A DNA stretch of 64,000 nucleotides. Origin: Ganoderma boninense (lineage: Eukaryota > Basidiomycota > Agaricomycetes > Polyporales > Polyporaceae). Location of the stretch: contig CM035311.1 in the NCBI GenBank assembly GCA_002900995.3, positions 620,001 through 684,000 on the forward strand. The letters are read 5' to 3'. Shown here one piece after another: positions 1 to 11,800 of this stretch (positions are counted from its first letter, which is position 1; every line of letters begins with the position of its first letter). The notes beneath the pieces are model-generated. The model worked only from the letters and a program-made list of their open reading frames with translations. It was not told the DNA's origin and made no database searches. The position numbers were made by a program, and so were the translations under genes.

Positions 1-394
1 GTGGGTGCTGTCACATTGGAATCCGCCACGGCAATGACACCTAGGCCATCTCGCGACTGGGATAACTTCGGGAGACTTTACGTTCGTGCACATATCTTGG
101 CAAATACTCTATGCATTCTGGGGAGTCCGTTGGAAGACCTTTCAACCAAGGCTGTCGCGCGAGTGTTGCCGTTAGCGACGTCAGAGTTGTCGCACGCAGG
201 ACTACTCAAAAGGAAAATGGTCTCACATCTGGTGCAGAATTACGGCGCCCAATTTGAGCTTGTGGCGTAACTATGTGCTCCTCCCACTCCATATGCTCGG
301 CTCCGTGGGGGGGGGGGCATCTGGACTTCAGAAGGAGCTTTGAGCAAGTGGGGGTACCCGAGTACACTGTTTTCTTCCTCGAATCTGTTCGTGA
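1..394. other. left edge, unassigned; possibly 5' part of the vezatin-like gene
   Basis: An open frame runs from the window edge to a stop at 268-270, but I recognise nothing in it. A run of eleven G lies near 308-318. A good 3' splice site (TTTGCTTCAG) ends at 433, in frame with the gene to the right, so the true first exon of that gene may lie in this stretch or outside the window. I could not identify its donor. Confidence 0.3.
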
Positions 395-3300
395 ATGCAG
401 GGCTTTATACTCACCCTGCCTATTTTGCTTCAGATTGTACATGACCTGCTGCAATCCTCTTCGTGCTCATCACGCGATAACGGCTTCGAAGAGAGGTTCA
501 AGTACGACATCATCTCGTCTTCCTTGCTCTCTTCCTCTCTTGCGGCACCGACAATCACTCCGCGCCCCTCCTTAACCCCGGAAATCCCGGGCAAATTGGA
601 CGGCGGTGGGGGATCATCGGGAGACGAACACGCGCCTTCAGGCAACAACTCTGATTTCCCATCTTCGGATTCAACTGCGCCGTTAGATTCCAACCTTTCT
701 GGACCGGAATCACCCATTGCGCTTCTATCTATCGCTGCTGTCTTTTTATCGACAGGTTTTAATTTCTTGGCTATCGTCTTCTTCGCTGCAGCTATCTATG
801 TGAGGTACGTGGTGCAGGCAAGCCACAGTACGTCAGATTCATTGTCGCAAGTGAGTCATGCTCCCTCGAAGTCGTGGTTTGTCGAAACTGACACCTGCTA
901 GATGCTTCATGCATTGAACGAGTTGATTTCGGCTGGGAATGTTTGGGACTCGGCTGTGAACGAGGCGATCGTACTCATTGAGAACGAGGAGCGGAGGTGC
1001 GACACTCTTCAACATGTCTGGTGGTGATTCTCACAGCTGATTTGAACATGGCAGTATCTTTTACGGACCCACAAGCCCACAGGCACCTTCGTCTGCTCTC
1101 CGGATCGCGCTCCAGTCCTCTCTTTTCACGACCCAGACCCAGTGTGATAACGTGCGACAGCTACTCTCCGCGCTCACATGCCCGACATCACTATCACAGC
1201 TCACGGAGATGTATGCGCCCACTTCACCCATCCGCCCACCCATCTCCCTCTCGGAGCCTGGTTCATCTCCGTCCAGCAGCACAATGCGCCCATTCTCACA
1301 TCCGTCGGCACGGCGGACGTCGCCGACAAGCGACATTAACAAGCGGGCCACCTGGAATGGGTCTTACGCCGCGCTCGCGGGCGCGGGTAGCCCCACCGCG
1401 CACTTGCTCAGCAATCGCAAGAAGCAGAACCGCAGGTCGAACATCATCTCGATGTTCCCGCCCGTCTCGCCACGTAATGGCGCCTTTTCCAGCTTCAGTG
1501 CGCCAGTGACTCCCGAGCCCATCAGTCCCGAGGATGGTGGTTCGCATCTGGCAGGCGTGTTGGAGGAGGAGGATGACACGGTCGAAGAGCTGGGGGACAA
1601 GAACTACTTCGGCGCGGCCGCGCTGGACCTGCAGCGAAAACGGCGGTCAGTGGCTCTCGAGTCGTTGGGTCTCCCGCCGCCGAGCTACACACCACCGAAA
1701 TCGCCAAGTCGTGCAGGTGGTCGTCCTCTATCGCTCCTCTCACCGACCATCTCCTCTGCATCCCGCCTCACGTCAGTCCACACGACGAGGCATCCGTTAT
1801 CACTCTCCGGTCTGCACCTCGCTCTGCAGGGCGCGCTCGCCGCAAAGCGGTACGCGTGTTCACACCTGCTCGCCCTACGCTTCACCGAGGATGAGGACGA
1901 GTCGTACTGGGAGGACGTGCGCTCGGTTATGGCGCTCCTGTCGACCACGTTCTCCGATGCGTCCGCGCGCCTCGTCGAGGCCCTCGACGAAGCCGAGAAG
2001 CGGCGCAAGAAGGACGAGCGCCCCACCCCGCCCCGCAGCAACACGCCCACCACGCCCAGCGGCAAGGAGTACCTGCGCAGCCACGAGCGCAAGAACTCCC
2101 CGCTCCGCAACGACTACACCCCGCGCTCGCTCATGGAGCTCGTATCGTTCGCCCCGATGCCGAGCAGTATGGCGCGCCTCGCGTCGCACATCGAGACGAT
2201 CTCGGCCGCGCTGCACGACGCGCGCGAGCACATCGACGAGTGCGTGGGCGCGCTGCGCGACCCCGCGTCCCGCCGCGCCTCGCTCGACGCGTCGGATATG
2301 CAGACGCACCCCGCGTTCCAGGCGTACGACCGCCTGCGCAAGGAGCTCGGGTTCGCGCTGCGCGAGTGCGAGCGCGGCCGCGAGCGGCTGCTCGACGTCC
2401 TCGCCCCCGCCCCTCGGCCGCTCGCAGAGGACGACGAGGACGCGGCGCCGCACACGCCCGGGCTCAAGCATGACTCTGAGAGCGAGACGTCCGAGAAGGG
2501 CCCCGCGTCCCCACACGTCCCCGCGAACGCGAACTCGGGGCTCGGGCTGACGCTCTCGTACGGCCGCGAGGAGCATGACCACGACCTCGACGACGCGACA
2601 GCGCACCTGCTCCTGACGGCGTCGTCGCAGCACTTGCCCCCGCCTGGGGTCGACCAAGTCTTCGAGGCGGACGCGGGGAGCGGCGGCGCGTTCGCGCGCC
2701 CGCGCTCGACGCTCTCGCGCGAGGAGCGCATCAAGCTCGCGAAGGCACGGCGCGCGAGCGGCCGGCTGCTCTCTGCGTCGCTGTCGTCGTCGGCCAGCCC
2801 AGGGCCCACCGACTTTGACCCGATGCCGATGCCGGCGCCGGCGAAGGAGCGGTGGGGGCCCGGAGGGGAGGTCGTGCAGGAGCTCAAGGACGTGATTTGG
2901 AAGGTGGGCGAGAAGAAGCGGAAGATGTCGCAGCAGGTGCAGGTACCCCGCACGCTGGAGTTAGAGCCGGCGCTGGGGACGCCTGTGCTGAACCTGTCTG
3001 TGGAGGGAGCAGAGGGGGCAGAGGGGAGGACAGAGAGGCAGGAGACCGAAAAGGAGAGGGACGAGAGCGCACTGCGTGCGCTCCCGGTTCCCGTTCCGGA
3101 GAGAGAGACTTCGATCTCTATCGACGTCGTGGAGGGGTCGCCCGTCGCGGAAGTCGGCGAGCGGGCGTATTCGCCTGAGCCGGAACTGGAGCCCGAGGCG
3201 ACGGAGTTTGAGACCGAGGTCGAGTCCGAGCTTGCCTACCTCGACTCGCCGTCGCCTCCTCCGTCACTGTCGCTCCGCGATCCACATGTGGACGCGTGTC

Positions 3301-3434
3301 TCGTGCTAGAATCGGGTTCAGATGCCGAGGATACCGATACCCTATGGACAGCCTCGCAACCTCTGCCCGCACCCGCCCTCGCACCGTCGTCAGGGCTGGT
3401 GCTGGAGGGGGAGGGCAGGCTGGACATGTCATGA
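395..3434 (+). CDS. vezatin/Inp2-like myosin-binding membrane protein
   Basis: Exons 395-850, 902-996 and 1055-3434 join in frame (976 codons from the ATG at 395), with introns 851-901 (gtgagt...ctgctag) and 997-1054 (gtgcga...ggcag). The first exon carries an ERFKYD segment and a hydrophobic membrane stretch near residues 110-135. Exon 2 encodes a short helix (LNELISAGNVWDSAVNEAI), and exon 3 a region with SSLFTTQTQCDNVRQL, then acidic, Ser/Pro-rich low complexity and a late ELKDVIWKVGEKKRKM helix. This resembles the vezatin / Inp2 myosin-binding family, whose members tether class V myosin to organelles such as peroxisomes; the assignment is from remembered family features. The start is uncertain: codon 14 lies directly behind a good 3' splice site, so the real N-terminus may come from an upstream exon. 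GC and third-position GC are high across the middle. Confidence 0.62.
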
Positions 3435-4049
3435 CACCCTGGACGGGCTGATATGCGCTGTTATTCGTCTTCATGTCTGTCTGTTCTATTCCCCGCTTCT
3501 CGTTCTGCCGTGTCGTTGCAACTATGGTCCGCTCATGTATAATGTTATAGCGTTCATAATGCTCTTTTCGTCTTATCTGGGGGGTTTACTTACCATGGCC
3601 ATCTGCTGGCTCATCCGATTCCCGATTCATTACAGTTACCCCTGCATCGCATTTTTGCATACCACCGCACGCACTGCTTACCGCTACCGCTACGTTCAAC
3701 CGATGCCATATAGTCTTTACGTTGTACAACGTTTCGAGTTGTAAACGACTGAAATGCTCTGTCCCCCACCTTCTTTGGATGGCGGTCGACGGTAGCAGCG
3801 TCGAACAATATGTTAAATCCTGGGTCCGTTAGACTCAGTCCCATCCGCGGAGGGTTAAAGGCATACGTCAGTGTCAGGACGTCGGCGAGACGAAGGTGCT
3901 TTATACCCGGGATACTTCAACTTGTGAGATAGGGCAACACTCTTACCACCGCTACTGTAATGACTCAATGCTATTCAGCTGCATAATTGACATTCGCTGT
4001 CTGACTCTGACTGCTAGATGAACGTTCGAGTGAGTGAACTCGCCCCACG
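3435..4049. other. intergenic, nothing recognised
   Basis: This holds the 3' flanks of the vezatin-like gene (+) and of K1 (-), which converge here. The open frames in it have no recognisable domain and are interrupted by AT-rich, UTR-like sequence. Confidence 0.5.
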
Positions 4050-7000
4050 TCACATCGAATCACTGCCTTGCCCAGCGGAGACCTTGCCAGCTCGGTGTTT
4101 GGTGCGTTTCGTACAATGGACGGCTGAACCCTGCCCTTCGTCTTCCTCATTGCCCCCATCCTCCTCCCCTTTCTCCTCCGCGTATTTCCGCTTCTTTGAA
4201 GTCGCTGTAGAGCCTGATGACGACCCTGCGTCCGCCGCGGTGGACACATCGGAACGCCGCACGTTAGGATCATCGTCTCCTGCCTTGACTGACCAGGTGA
4301 CGGATGGGATGCTGATTCCTCCAAATTTCCCGTGCTCCGACTCGGCACTTGAAGGCCAGAACGCGCCCTCGATAGTTCTGGATACGAACTGGTCGGATGC
4401 CTTGTCTTGGTACTCGTACGCCTCCGATTCAGCGTGGTCGATGAAGAGATTCATCAGCATTCTCGGGTTCGAGAGGAACGGGCCGACTGCAGGCTCGTAG
4501 GGTTCTGCGAGAGCGGCGCGTCGGGCGGCGTCCTCTCTCTGGCGCCGCCTCTCAGCGCGATGGTCGAGGGAGGCGAGTGGCCTTCCGATGTAGTCACTAG
4601 CACGGAGTACCGACGGCTTCGGACGAGGCTTGGAGGACCTGGGGGGCATACGACGTTCGGCAGCGGCGCCAGACCGCGGCGACGGACCGTAGAGCTGCTT
4701 CATGGCATCACGGTCGATCTCCTCGTAGGCCATCCTACAGTGGTCGAGGATATCGTGGAGGAGCCGTTGCAAGTACGCGTTGTTGGGGACGATGAAGCCC
4801 AGGTATCCGGACAAGAGCATCAGGAGCTTGGCGCTGCCGCCGATCCCAGTCCCTCCGGACATGTCGAATAGCTGTCTCACCGTGGATTTGAGACGGCCCA
4901 CGCTCGTTGGATGATATCGAAGGACAAGGTACAGGTATACGTGGATGAATGACTCGACGTCGTCGGAGCGTTGGTATGGCTTCCTGGGGTATTGGAGCGA
5001 CAAGGCCGAGCGAAACTGCCGTGTTCCCTAGGACACGTCATGATGTCAACGGCAAAATCTCAAGAGGAAGATATCAGACGAGCTCACAGTCCGCGTTGGT
5101 CGAACAGGCCCCTTGGGGAGCTCGCAGGCAAGACGAGACAGGTCCCAGTCGATGAGAAAGCCGTCCCGTGTCCCATCACTAAGCACACGGATCATAATGT
5201 TACCAACGCTGATGTCTCCGTGTAAGATGCCTGCAAGATCCCAAGCCTTGCGATGACCTAAGTAGGCGAGCCGCGATCAATACCGACAAAGAAACAGAGA
5301 GAAGACTTCGTACCTCTCAGGGCACCCACGAAGATCCCCGACAGTTCACTAAAGTTGTCGAATTCAGACAGAGGCAAGCCGATGTCCTCTAGAACAAGGC
5401 GGTAGTGAACCCGGAGCACCTGCTTCCCGGCGTCCGGAAGGTCCTTCTGAACGCGGGTGCGCTGAGCTCTGGAGCCGCCGACGTCGCCTCCGCAGATCAT
5501 GGTCGCGATGCCGTCCGTCGCCTTCAACTTCCGCCGCTTCAGTCGCTCGTAGATCAAGTGCTCGGGGCGTGTCCAATTTGGAACATAAGGACGCCAGGAG
5601 TCCTTGATGAAGCACGGAACCCACTTCTCCGGATCCGTCACGTCGAACGCCATGTATCCCTTCGTACAGCGGCCGACGAGAGTATCCGCAGAGAAGTGTG
5701 GGCGACCTACGATGAACCGACGGATCGCAGGTGAGGTAGCGTCGCCTGAAGATGGGTCCCCGGACTCGGACCGCGACGATGGGGGAGTGGGCGGTTCAGG
5801 AAAGGGTTCGTCGGGGAACCACTCGTCGTGCGATGGGGCCACGTCCTGGACAACGAGCTCGTACAGCGAGCAGCCGCTCTCGGACGCCTTCTTGAGACCT
5901 TCCCTGACATGAGCAGGGAGCGCGGGGTTCTTGGCCCGCTCGATGAACTCCTGCTGTGTCCCAGCCGGAACCACAGTGGCCGTTGTGTCGTGGCCCATGG
6001 CCCCGAGGTTCCCAGCGTTCGCGAAGTGCGCGAACTTCCAGACGAACTCGTGGAGCAGGGACGTCGGCTCGACCCAGCTGAAAGCGTGCGAGATGTAGGC
6101 ACCAGCATGGTCGAAGTAGAGGAGGCGGGCCATGTCGAAACAGATGCAGATGGAGTAGCAGAAGGTGCGATGCTGGTACTGGAAGATGTTGAGGTGGTGC
6201 TCGAAGAACTGGTTTAGAGCCTTTATGCCGTCACGGGAGATATTGACGAATGGCGGATAGGACTTCTTGAGGAAAGATAAGACAGGATCTGGCCAACGCT
6301 TTGAATGTTTCGGCTGCGCCCCCGAATTGTCTTCATCGTCCTCGGCCACTTCAAACTCACCGCTGTCGTCGCTGTTGTCATCGCCATCGTACCCAACTCC
6401 CTTCTCCTCCGCGTGCCCCGCTTCTGAGTCGCGACTGTGGGCATCTTCGCAACCACCGCCTTCCTCTTCCTTCTTCGCGTCTTCATCGTCCTTGGCCTGG
6501 ACGGCCTCCTGGACGACCTCATCTTTCTCTTTCGCCTCCTGCATACCTACATGGCACCCTGTATCCCCAATTTTCTCGTCTCCGTGTGAACCGACAGCGG
6601 CAGGGTGGCCAGACTCGTCCAAGGGACGCTCGGGCTTCATGCCGAAGTTGAATGCAGAGTTCTTCTCGTCGCTCTTGACCACGACCGGGACGTCCACCCA
6701 GAAACACGATTGAGCACCGAGGAGATGCTCTGCACTCATCTGGCTCTTTGCGAGGTGTTCCAGGCCTCGGTCGGTGGCATCTTGCACGAGCCCCGTGTTG
6801 CGATAGATGCCCGCGTTATTGAAGGTGTCGGTCCTGCCTGAGCCGTGCTTGCCTTCTTTGGACTTGGAGTTGTGGTTCACAGTGTCGAGGAACCGCAGCT
6901 TCGTACATTTTGCGGCCATCAACACGGACTGCACGACGGCGCCCTGGTTGCCGGTGACGAGAATGATCAGCCCTAGTATCCGAATCCGAGTCGAAGCGAG

Positions 7001-7514
7001 TGGTTAGAACAGCGGGTGGCTACATACCAGCTCTGGGTAGATGTCGCGCTCGAGCATGCCACTTTTGAGGTTGGGGGACTTGAACTGCTTCCTGTCAGCG
7101 TCTGAAGGAGCGGTCCCACGTATACGTGTGGAGAAGGCGTGATTGTTGAGGAGATGGAAATTGGCACCCATACCGGATTCGTCGGCGAGGAGAGGGGCGC
7201 CGCGAGCTGTCTTCAAGCTTTCTTCCTGTTTGCGTCACAGCTGTGGTCGACGGACGGAGGTGGACGAATGAAGGATTGTCGTTGATCTGCAGCGGCTCGT
7301 TGCCAGAGGTGGGGTGGGGACAGCGGGAGGATATCGGCGATGGTGGTTGGTTTGGAGTACGTGACTCAGGCTTAATGGGTTGGTTGATCGCAGCTTGGAA
7401 CGCGCGGCAGGTTGGATCGTAGATTCTGTATGACGAAGTCAACACACGGTCTGCTGCGACTCTAGGCGTGTCGGTACCAGCGGTAGTGGTTGAAATTTGG
7501 GAGAGGAAGGGCAC
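4050..7514 (-). pseudogene. FunK1 kinase K1, degenerate
   Basis: Fungal-type (FunK1) protein kinase of the tandem array. Exons are about 7514-7028, 6943-5314, 5257-5088 and 5027-4050. Exon 2 has the family N-lobe: VGRPHFSADTLVGRCTKGY, the FIKDSWRP lysine and the PEHLIYERL glutamate. Exon 3 has the catalytic loop and DWDLSR. Three things are wrong. The position of the start codon reads GTG, with no ATG in the leader. Near 7190-7205 there is a net 4-base gain relative to K3 that shifts the frame: upstream sequence reads PSFVHLRPS in one frame, and LLADESGMG follows in another; the exon lengths sum to 3n+1, which fits. The catalytic HRD is HGD (Gly codon 5217-5219). A MITE also sits in its promoter. 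An acidic Glu/Asp/Lys-rich insert separates the two halves of exon 2. A shortened protein starting downstream cannot be excluded. Confidence 0.82.
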
Positions 7515-7529
7515 AATCGCAACAAGAAG

Positions 7530-7575
7530 TTGAACTTACGGGCTGTGTGCTTTATGCCGGGGTGGAGACAATGAA
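7530..7575 (-). promoter_or_regulatory. decayed K1 core promoter
   Basis: On the minus strand CCGTAAGTTCAA (7530-7541) matches the leader element of K2-K4 except for one base. The TATA box, TATAAAA in K2-K4, is here CATAAAG (about 7550-7556). The sequence upstream of it is pushed 391 bp away by the inserted MITE. Confidence 0.6.
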
Positions 7576-7966
7576 ATTACAGTGCCTTGCATAATTGCGT
7601 GAACGCGCCGAAAAATTCCTGCAGGCGCCTATATGCTCGCCTACCAAATCAGGACGCCTGGGAAGCTTCAGAAGCGAGTTGGTGACCTTGATGTGACATG
7701 TCTCTTGGATGGCATGGGTGCCTCCCGAAGCAGCTGAGGGCCCAAATGGTACACTAGGAGGCCCGTTGAGAACCACTGAGCTCTCCAGGAAGTAGACAAG
7801 CGTGGGGGACAAGGGGAACAGTCAGGCTGAAGTTACGACCAGAAGAGGCGCACAGGCGGCGTTGGCGTTGCATGTGACCGTGATCCATCCGCATTTGGTA
7901 GGCGAGGTATAAGCGCCTGCTGGGGATTTTTCGGCGCGTTCACGCAATTATGCAAGGCACTGTAAT
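7576..7966. mobile_element. 391-bp MITE with ~75-bp TIRs in the K1 promoter
   Basis: Both ends share an inverted repeat of about 75 bp starting ATTACAGTGCCTTGCATAAT, with a few mismatches and small gaps further in. The element is flanked by GAA on each side (7573-7575 and 7967-7969). Taking out the element and one GAA gives GACAATGAAACCTCGATCAT, followed by TTGTTC and a TTGATTAGGC stretch. These align with the uninterrupted K3 promoter (about 16490-16530), so the boundaries and the 3-bp duplication are confirmed by an empty paralogous site. It has no coding capacity. The superfamily is not assigned; a 3-bp duplication would suit several TIR groups. Confidence 0.88.
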
Positions 7967-7969
7967 GAA

Positions 7970-8587
7970 ACCTCGATCATTCTTTTGTTCCCTTGATTAG
8001 GCAACCGTCCAAGCACCTGCGGAATAGCTCGAATCAGTCAGTCATTAATTTTACGCACGCAGCACTGGGAAATATAAAATTCTGACTCGCAGCACCGGGA
8101 TGCCGATGAATTCCAAAGCCAGCATTATGGATAATACGTATGCACTGCCTTTACTGGATTGTTTAGGACAAGAGCGTGGCTGAGTGTAGGTGCAGGAAGC
8201 AGGAGTCGCGGGCGCTGTTCAAGTCATACCGCTTCGGAGCCCAGGCGCCCATCACATGTTTTGCCACTGGATGTTCGTTTGCCCAGGTGAGCCCAGGTGA
8301 GCTCAACTTTTTCTTTCATGACAGGAAACTTGCTTCGCTTCAATGCAGAAAATGCGCAACATTAACTCGATAACGTAACAGACAACGGACTTGAGCAGTA
8401 CAAGGAATACATGACGTGATGGAAGGCAACTTGGAAACAATTCAAGTCGGCGTATATGGGTAGTATGTAGTCCATTGAACACTGCGTGATACCTTTCAGT
8501 AGACGGATAATGTGAAGAGAATGCGATATATCACGCAGAGCAGCCCCGAGGGCCATAGCGTGAGCGTGCACCAATTACTCCTTCGCA
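7970..8587. other. duplicated upstream region of K1 and 3' flank of K2
   Basis: 7970-8020 continues the K1 promoter beyond the MITE. Around 8228-8265 a CCAGGCGCCC...CATGTTTT block recurs upstream of K3 (about 16818-16845), showing that duplication units included several hundred bases of 5' flank. A direct repeat of GCCCAGGTGA lies at about 8281-8301. There is no gene in this stretch. Confidence 0.5.
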
Positions 8588-11500
8588 TCACGATCGCGTC
8601 TTCCGCTGTCGCTTCTGGTTCTTCTTGGACGATGATGACGGTCCCTCGTTGTTGCCATTGTCTTCAACAGCGACGGGACTCGGACGATCGTGGGCTTGCG
8701 CATCTTCCGGCTTGCGCTTCTTCCTCAAGGTCCGCACCCCGGTGGACAGAGCCGGAGAGGGATCGTCGGTGGAGGCAGAGGGGGAGCCGAAGGGAATGTC
8801 GGGAGGGGAAGGAGAGGAGGGTGTCACCACGGGCGATGGCGCTGCGTACAATGGCGCAGTAGCAGAGGTTGGCTGGCTGCTACCGTCCTGCGTCCGGCTC
8901 CCCGACATCTTGGCGATGCCGCGGGCTGGGAGACGTGCGGTGGGCTTTGCCGGCTCCTCTGCGGCACGCGCGATGAACTGGTCTTCGTGCTTGTCCTGTG
9001 CGGCGCCGATAAAATCGCTGAAGAGCTTCATGAGGTGGAATTGATGCGCAAGGATGCCATTCTGGATGTCGCAGGCATCGCGTTTGGGGAAGGAAGGACC
9101 CGAGGATGACGAAGCTGTATCCAGGTGCTGAAACTTGGCCATCATCGCTTGGTTGTTCGCCGTGCGATGACGTCGACGAGGAGGTGCGGCGAGCTCCTGT
9201 TCAACTTGAGTGGGCGGGTTGGGAGCCCTCGCGACCCCTGCCTCGATGCCGTACCTTCGCTCCATAAGACCCTCGTCGACGAACTTGTAGAATTCATGAT
9301 GGCACCTCCTCGCGATTTCGTCGAGGAGTGCCTGCAACTTGTCGTTCCCCTCCACATTGAATGGCGCTTGCGGCGAGCGGAAGAGAGTCAGCTTCCACTG
9401 ACCACCAACCCGGAATGGTCCCGCCTTGGCACTCTGTTCAAAGTAGCTCTGAACATGCGAGCGAAGGGCCTTCAGCCCCGTGCGGTGGAAACGAAGGACC
9501 ATGTACTGGAAGGCGTGAACGAAGGACTCGATGTCGTCTGAAAGCTTGTAAGGCTTCCGAAGATAGTACAAGGATAGTGCAGATCGGAACTGCCAAGTTC
9601 CCTGGCGACGATACAGAGTCAATATCATCAAATTATAAGCACGCCGGATGGACACATACCGTACGATCCGGTTCCATGGCACCCTGTTCAAGCTCGCTGA
9701 CCAGTCGGGACAAGTCCCAGTCGATGAGAAACCCAGAACGAGTCTCGGGATTGATGAGGATGTTTCCAACACTAACGTCACGATGCAGGATGCCTGCCAA
9801 GTCGTAGGCCGCCAAGTGTGCTAACAAGTTCAATGCGTCAGCGCAAGTGCTTTAATGCGTGAGCGATTGGCTTGTCATACCTCCAAGTGCGTCCCCGAAG
9901 ATTCCTGCAAGTTCAGTAAACGTTTTGAACTCAGTCAAAGGTAAGCCAATCTCCTTGACGACGATGCGGTAGTGTATACGAGGCACGGGCTTCTTCTCGG
10001 GGGGCATATACTCCTGGATACGAGTGACTTGTGCCCGGTGGCCGCCCACGTCTCCCCCGCAGACTAGCGATGCGATATCACTGACGTCGTGGTTGCGAAG
10101 ACGCTCATATACAAGATGCTCCGGGCGCGAGCGTCCGGGAAAGAGAGGTCGCCAAGAGTCCTTGAGGAAGCAGAATGTGTCATTGTCGATATCAAAAGCA
10201 ATGTAGCCCCGAGTGCACCGCCCAGTGAGAGAGCCTGCTGCAAAGTAAGGGCGGCCAACAAGGAAGTCGCGCTCCGATATAGTGCTTCCATTGCCCGTGT
10301 AGGGAGTGGTCGACACAGAAAGAGCGGGGGAGTTGGGGAAGGCTTCGTCGGGCGAAGGATCAGAAGACGTCACGGTCAGCTTGTAGATGGGGATCTCGTC
10401 CAACGGGACGTCTGGCTTGGCCTTCGCCGCCTTCTTGCCCTTTGCCGTAGAGTCTTCGGCATCTGTCGTAGTCGTCGCCTCGGGTGGCCGGGTCGTCGTA
10501 CAGTCGAAGGCGTTCCGAACGTACTGCTGGACCTCCGCCGGCAACGCCTCCAACCCGCCACCTATCTTCGAGCGAATGAGGTCGACGTCCGACTGCGAGG
10601 CCACCTGGGCAGTGGGGTCGTATCCGAGTTGCTCGGGCGTCATGTGCGCGATCTTCCAGACGAAGTCGTGGAGGAGGGACGTGGGCTCCGACCACTCGAA
10701 AGCTTCGGAGAGCAACGCGCCGGTGCGGTCGAAGTAGAGCAGACGGGCGTACTTCCACTGGACGTAGAATCCATACACAAAACAGCGGTGTTGATGGGTG
10801 AGGAAGTTGTGCATGTACTCCGCAAGCTGACCTAGCCCTTCTTCGCCGTCCTCATTGCCCGCGATGTATTGCTCGGTGTCCTGGGTCTGAGGGGGCAGGA
10901 GCGCGCTAGGGACCATCTTGAAGGCGCATGTCCGGTTAGAGTCGCTCTTTATCTCTCCTAGGATGGCCATCCAATACCACGAACGGCGTCCAAAGCTGCC
11001 CTCCTCCAGATGGCCCTTGGTATACCTGCTGTTACTGAAATCCCGCTTGATGAAATGAGTTACGCGCTGAGCCGCCTCAGTGGTTGGGTAGATGCCGATA
11101 TCGTTGCATGTGTCTTCCTTGTTCCCGTGGTCGCCCCTCGACTTGTGGTAAGCTGTGAACAAAGCCTCCAGCCCACAGTCCGTCTCAGCGGCGTTGAGGA
11201 TAGAGTTTATGGTCTTGCTCTAGGGTATCGTCAGCATGACGTTGTTACGCAGCAACACGGACTGAACCCGGATTCGTACCAATTCAACACCTATGTCATG
11301 CTCTGACATCTTCTTGTTCCGAAGGTCTGGCGTGAAGAACTGCTCGCGAACCTCACTGGAGGGGAGATCACCAGGAACGATGCTGTTGAAGGTGTTCAAC
11401 CCAAGCTGGTGGAATCGTGTACCCATGCCAGTGTCGTCGACGAGACTGATCCTACGAGCCTTTCCAGCTTCGGGGTTAACAAGCCAGGGGTTCTGAGATG

Positions 11501-11654
11501 GCTTGAGGGGTGTCGAATTAAATGGCTGCGGACCGTGTGGCGGAAACCCAGTGCCGTCAGTCCTTGCGGGGGTCGCCGGCGGGTTTGAGACGATGGAGGT
11601 GCCTTGCAAGTCCACGGGAGGGGGAGAAGGGGGAGGGGTGTTGGCGTCAGCCAT
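8588..11654 (-). CDS. FunK1 kinase K2, intact (962 aa)
   Basis: Exons 11654-11280, 11219-9881, 9820-9660 and 9601-8588, with introns of 60, 60 and 58 nt, add up to 963 codons including the stop. From the N-terminus: a Pro-rich leader; a conserved MGTRFHQLGLNTFNS...DIGVEL block ending exon 1; a variable acidic region; then the kinase domain with the FLKDSWRP lysine, PEHLVYERL glutamate, CGGDVGG turn, LHRDVSVGNI catalytic loop and DWDLSR metal-binding segment. The final exon begins GTWQFRSALSL, carries SDDIESFVH, and ends in a Ser-rich stretch with a Lys/Arg tail (KKNQKRQRKTRS) that looks like a nuclear localisation signal. All catalytic residues expected of a Ser/Thr-type kinase are present. 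FunK1 kinases are expanded in mushroom-forming fungi; their substrates are unknown. It is a tandem neighbour of K1 and K3 in the same orientation. Confidence 0.9.
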
Positions 11655-11697
11655 GTTGGCATAGGAGGAGATCGTGAGGGCTCGAGGGTGGTGAGAG

Positions 11698-11790
11698 TCG
11701 AACTTACGGATGTGCGTCTGCAGATGCTTTTATACGAAGCGGGGACAGTTTCAAACCCCGAACTTTTCTTTGTTCGACGAATTAGGACTC
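11698..11790 (-). promoter_or_regulatory. K2 core promoter
   Basis: A TATAAAA box (complement of 11728-11734) is followed 18 bases later by CCGTAAGTTCGA (complement of 11698-11709), 43 bases before the ATG at 11654. The same pair, with similar spacing, precedes K3 and K4. The second element probably overlaps the transcription start. Its GTAAGT core also looks like a 5' splice site, so a leader intron is an alternative reading. Confidence 0.6.
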
Positions 11791-11800
11791 CTGTACAATG

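Noticed and set aside
1685..2953. Long minus-strand and alternate plus-strand frames inside the vezatin-like gene
   Set aside because: Arg/Ala/Ser-rich shadows of a GC-rich exon; no domain and no splice support.
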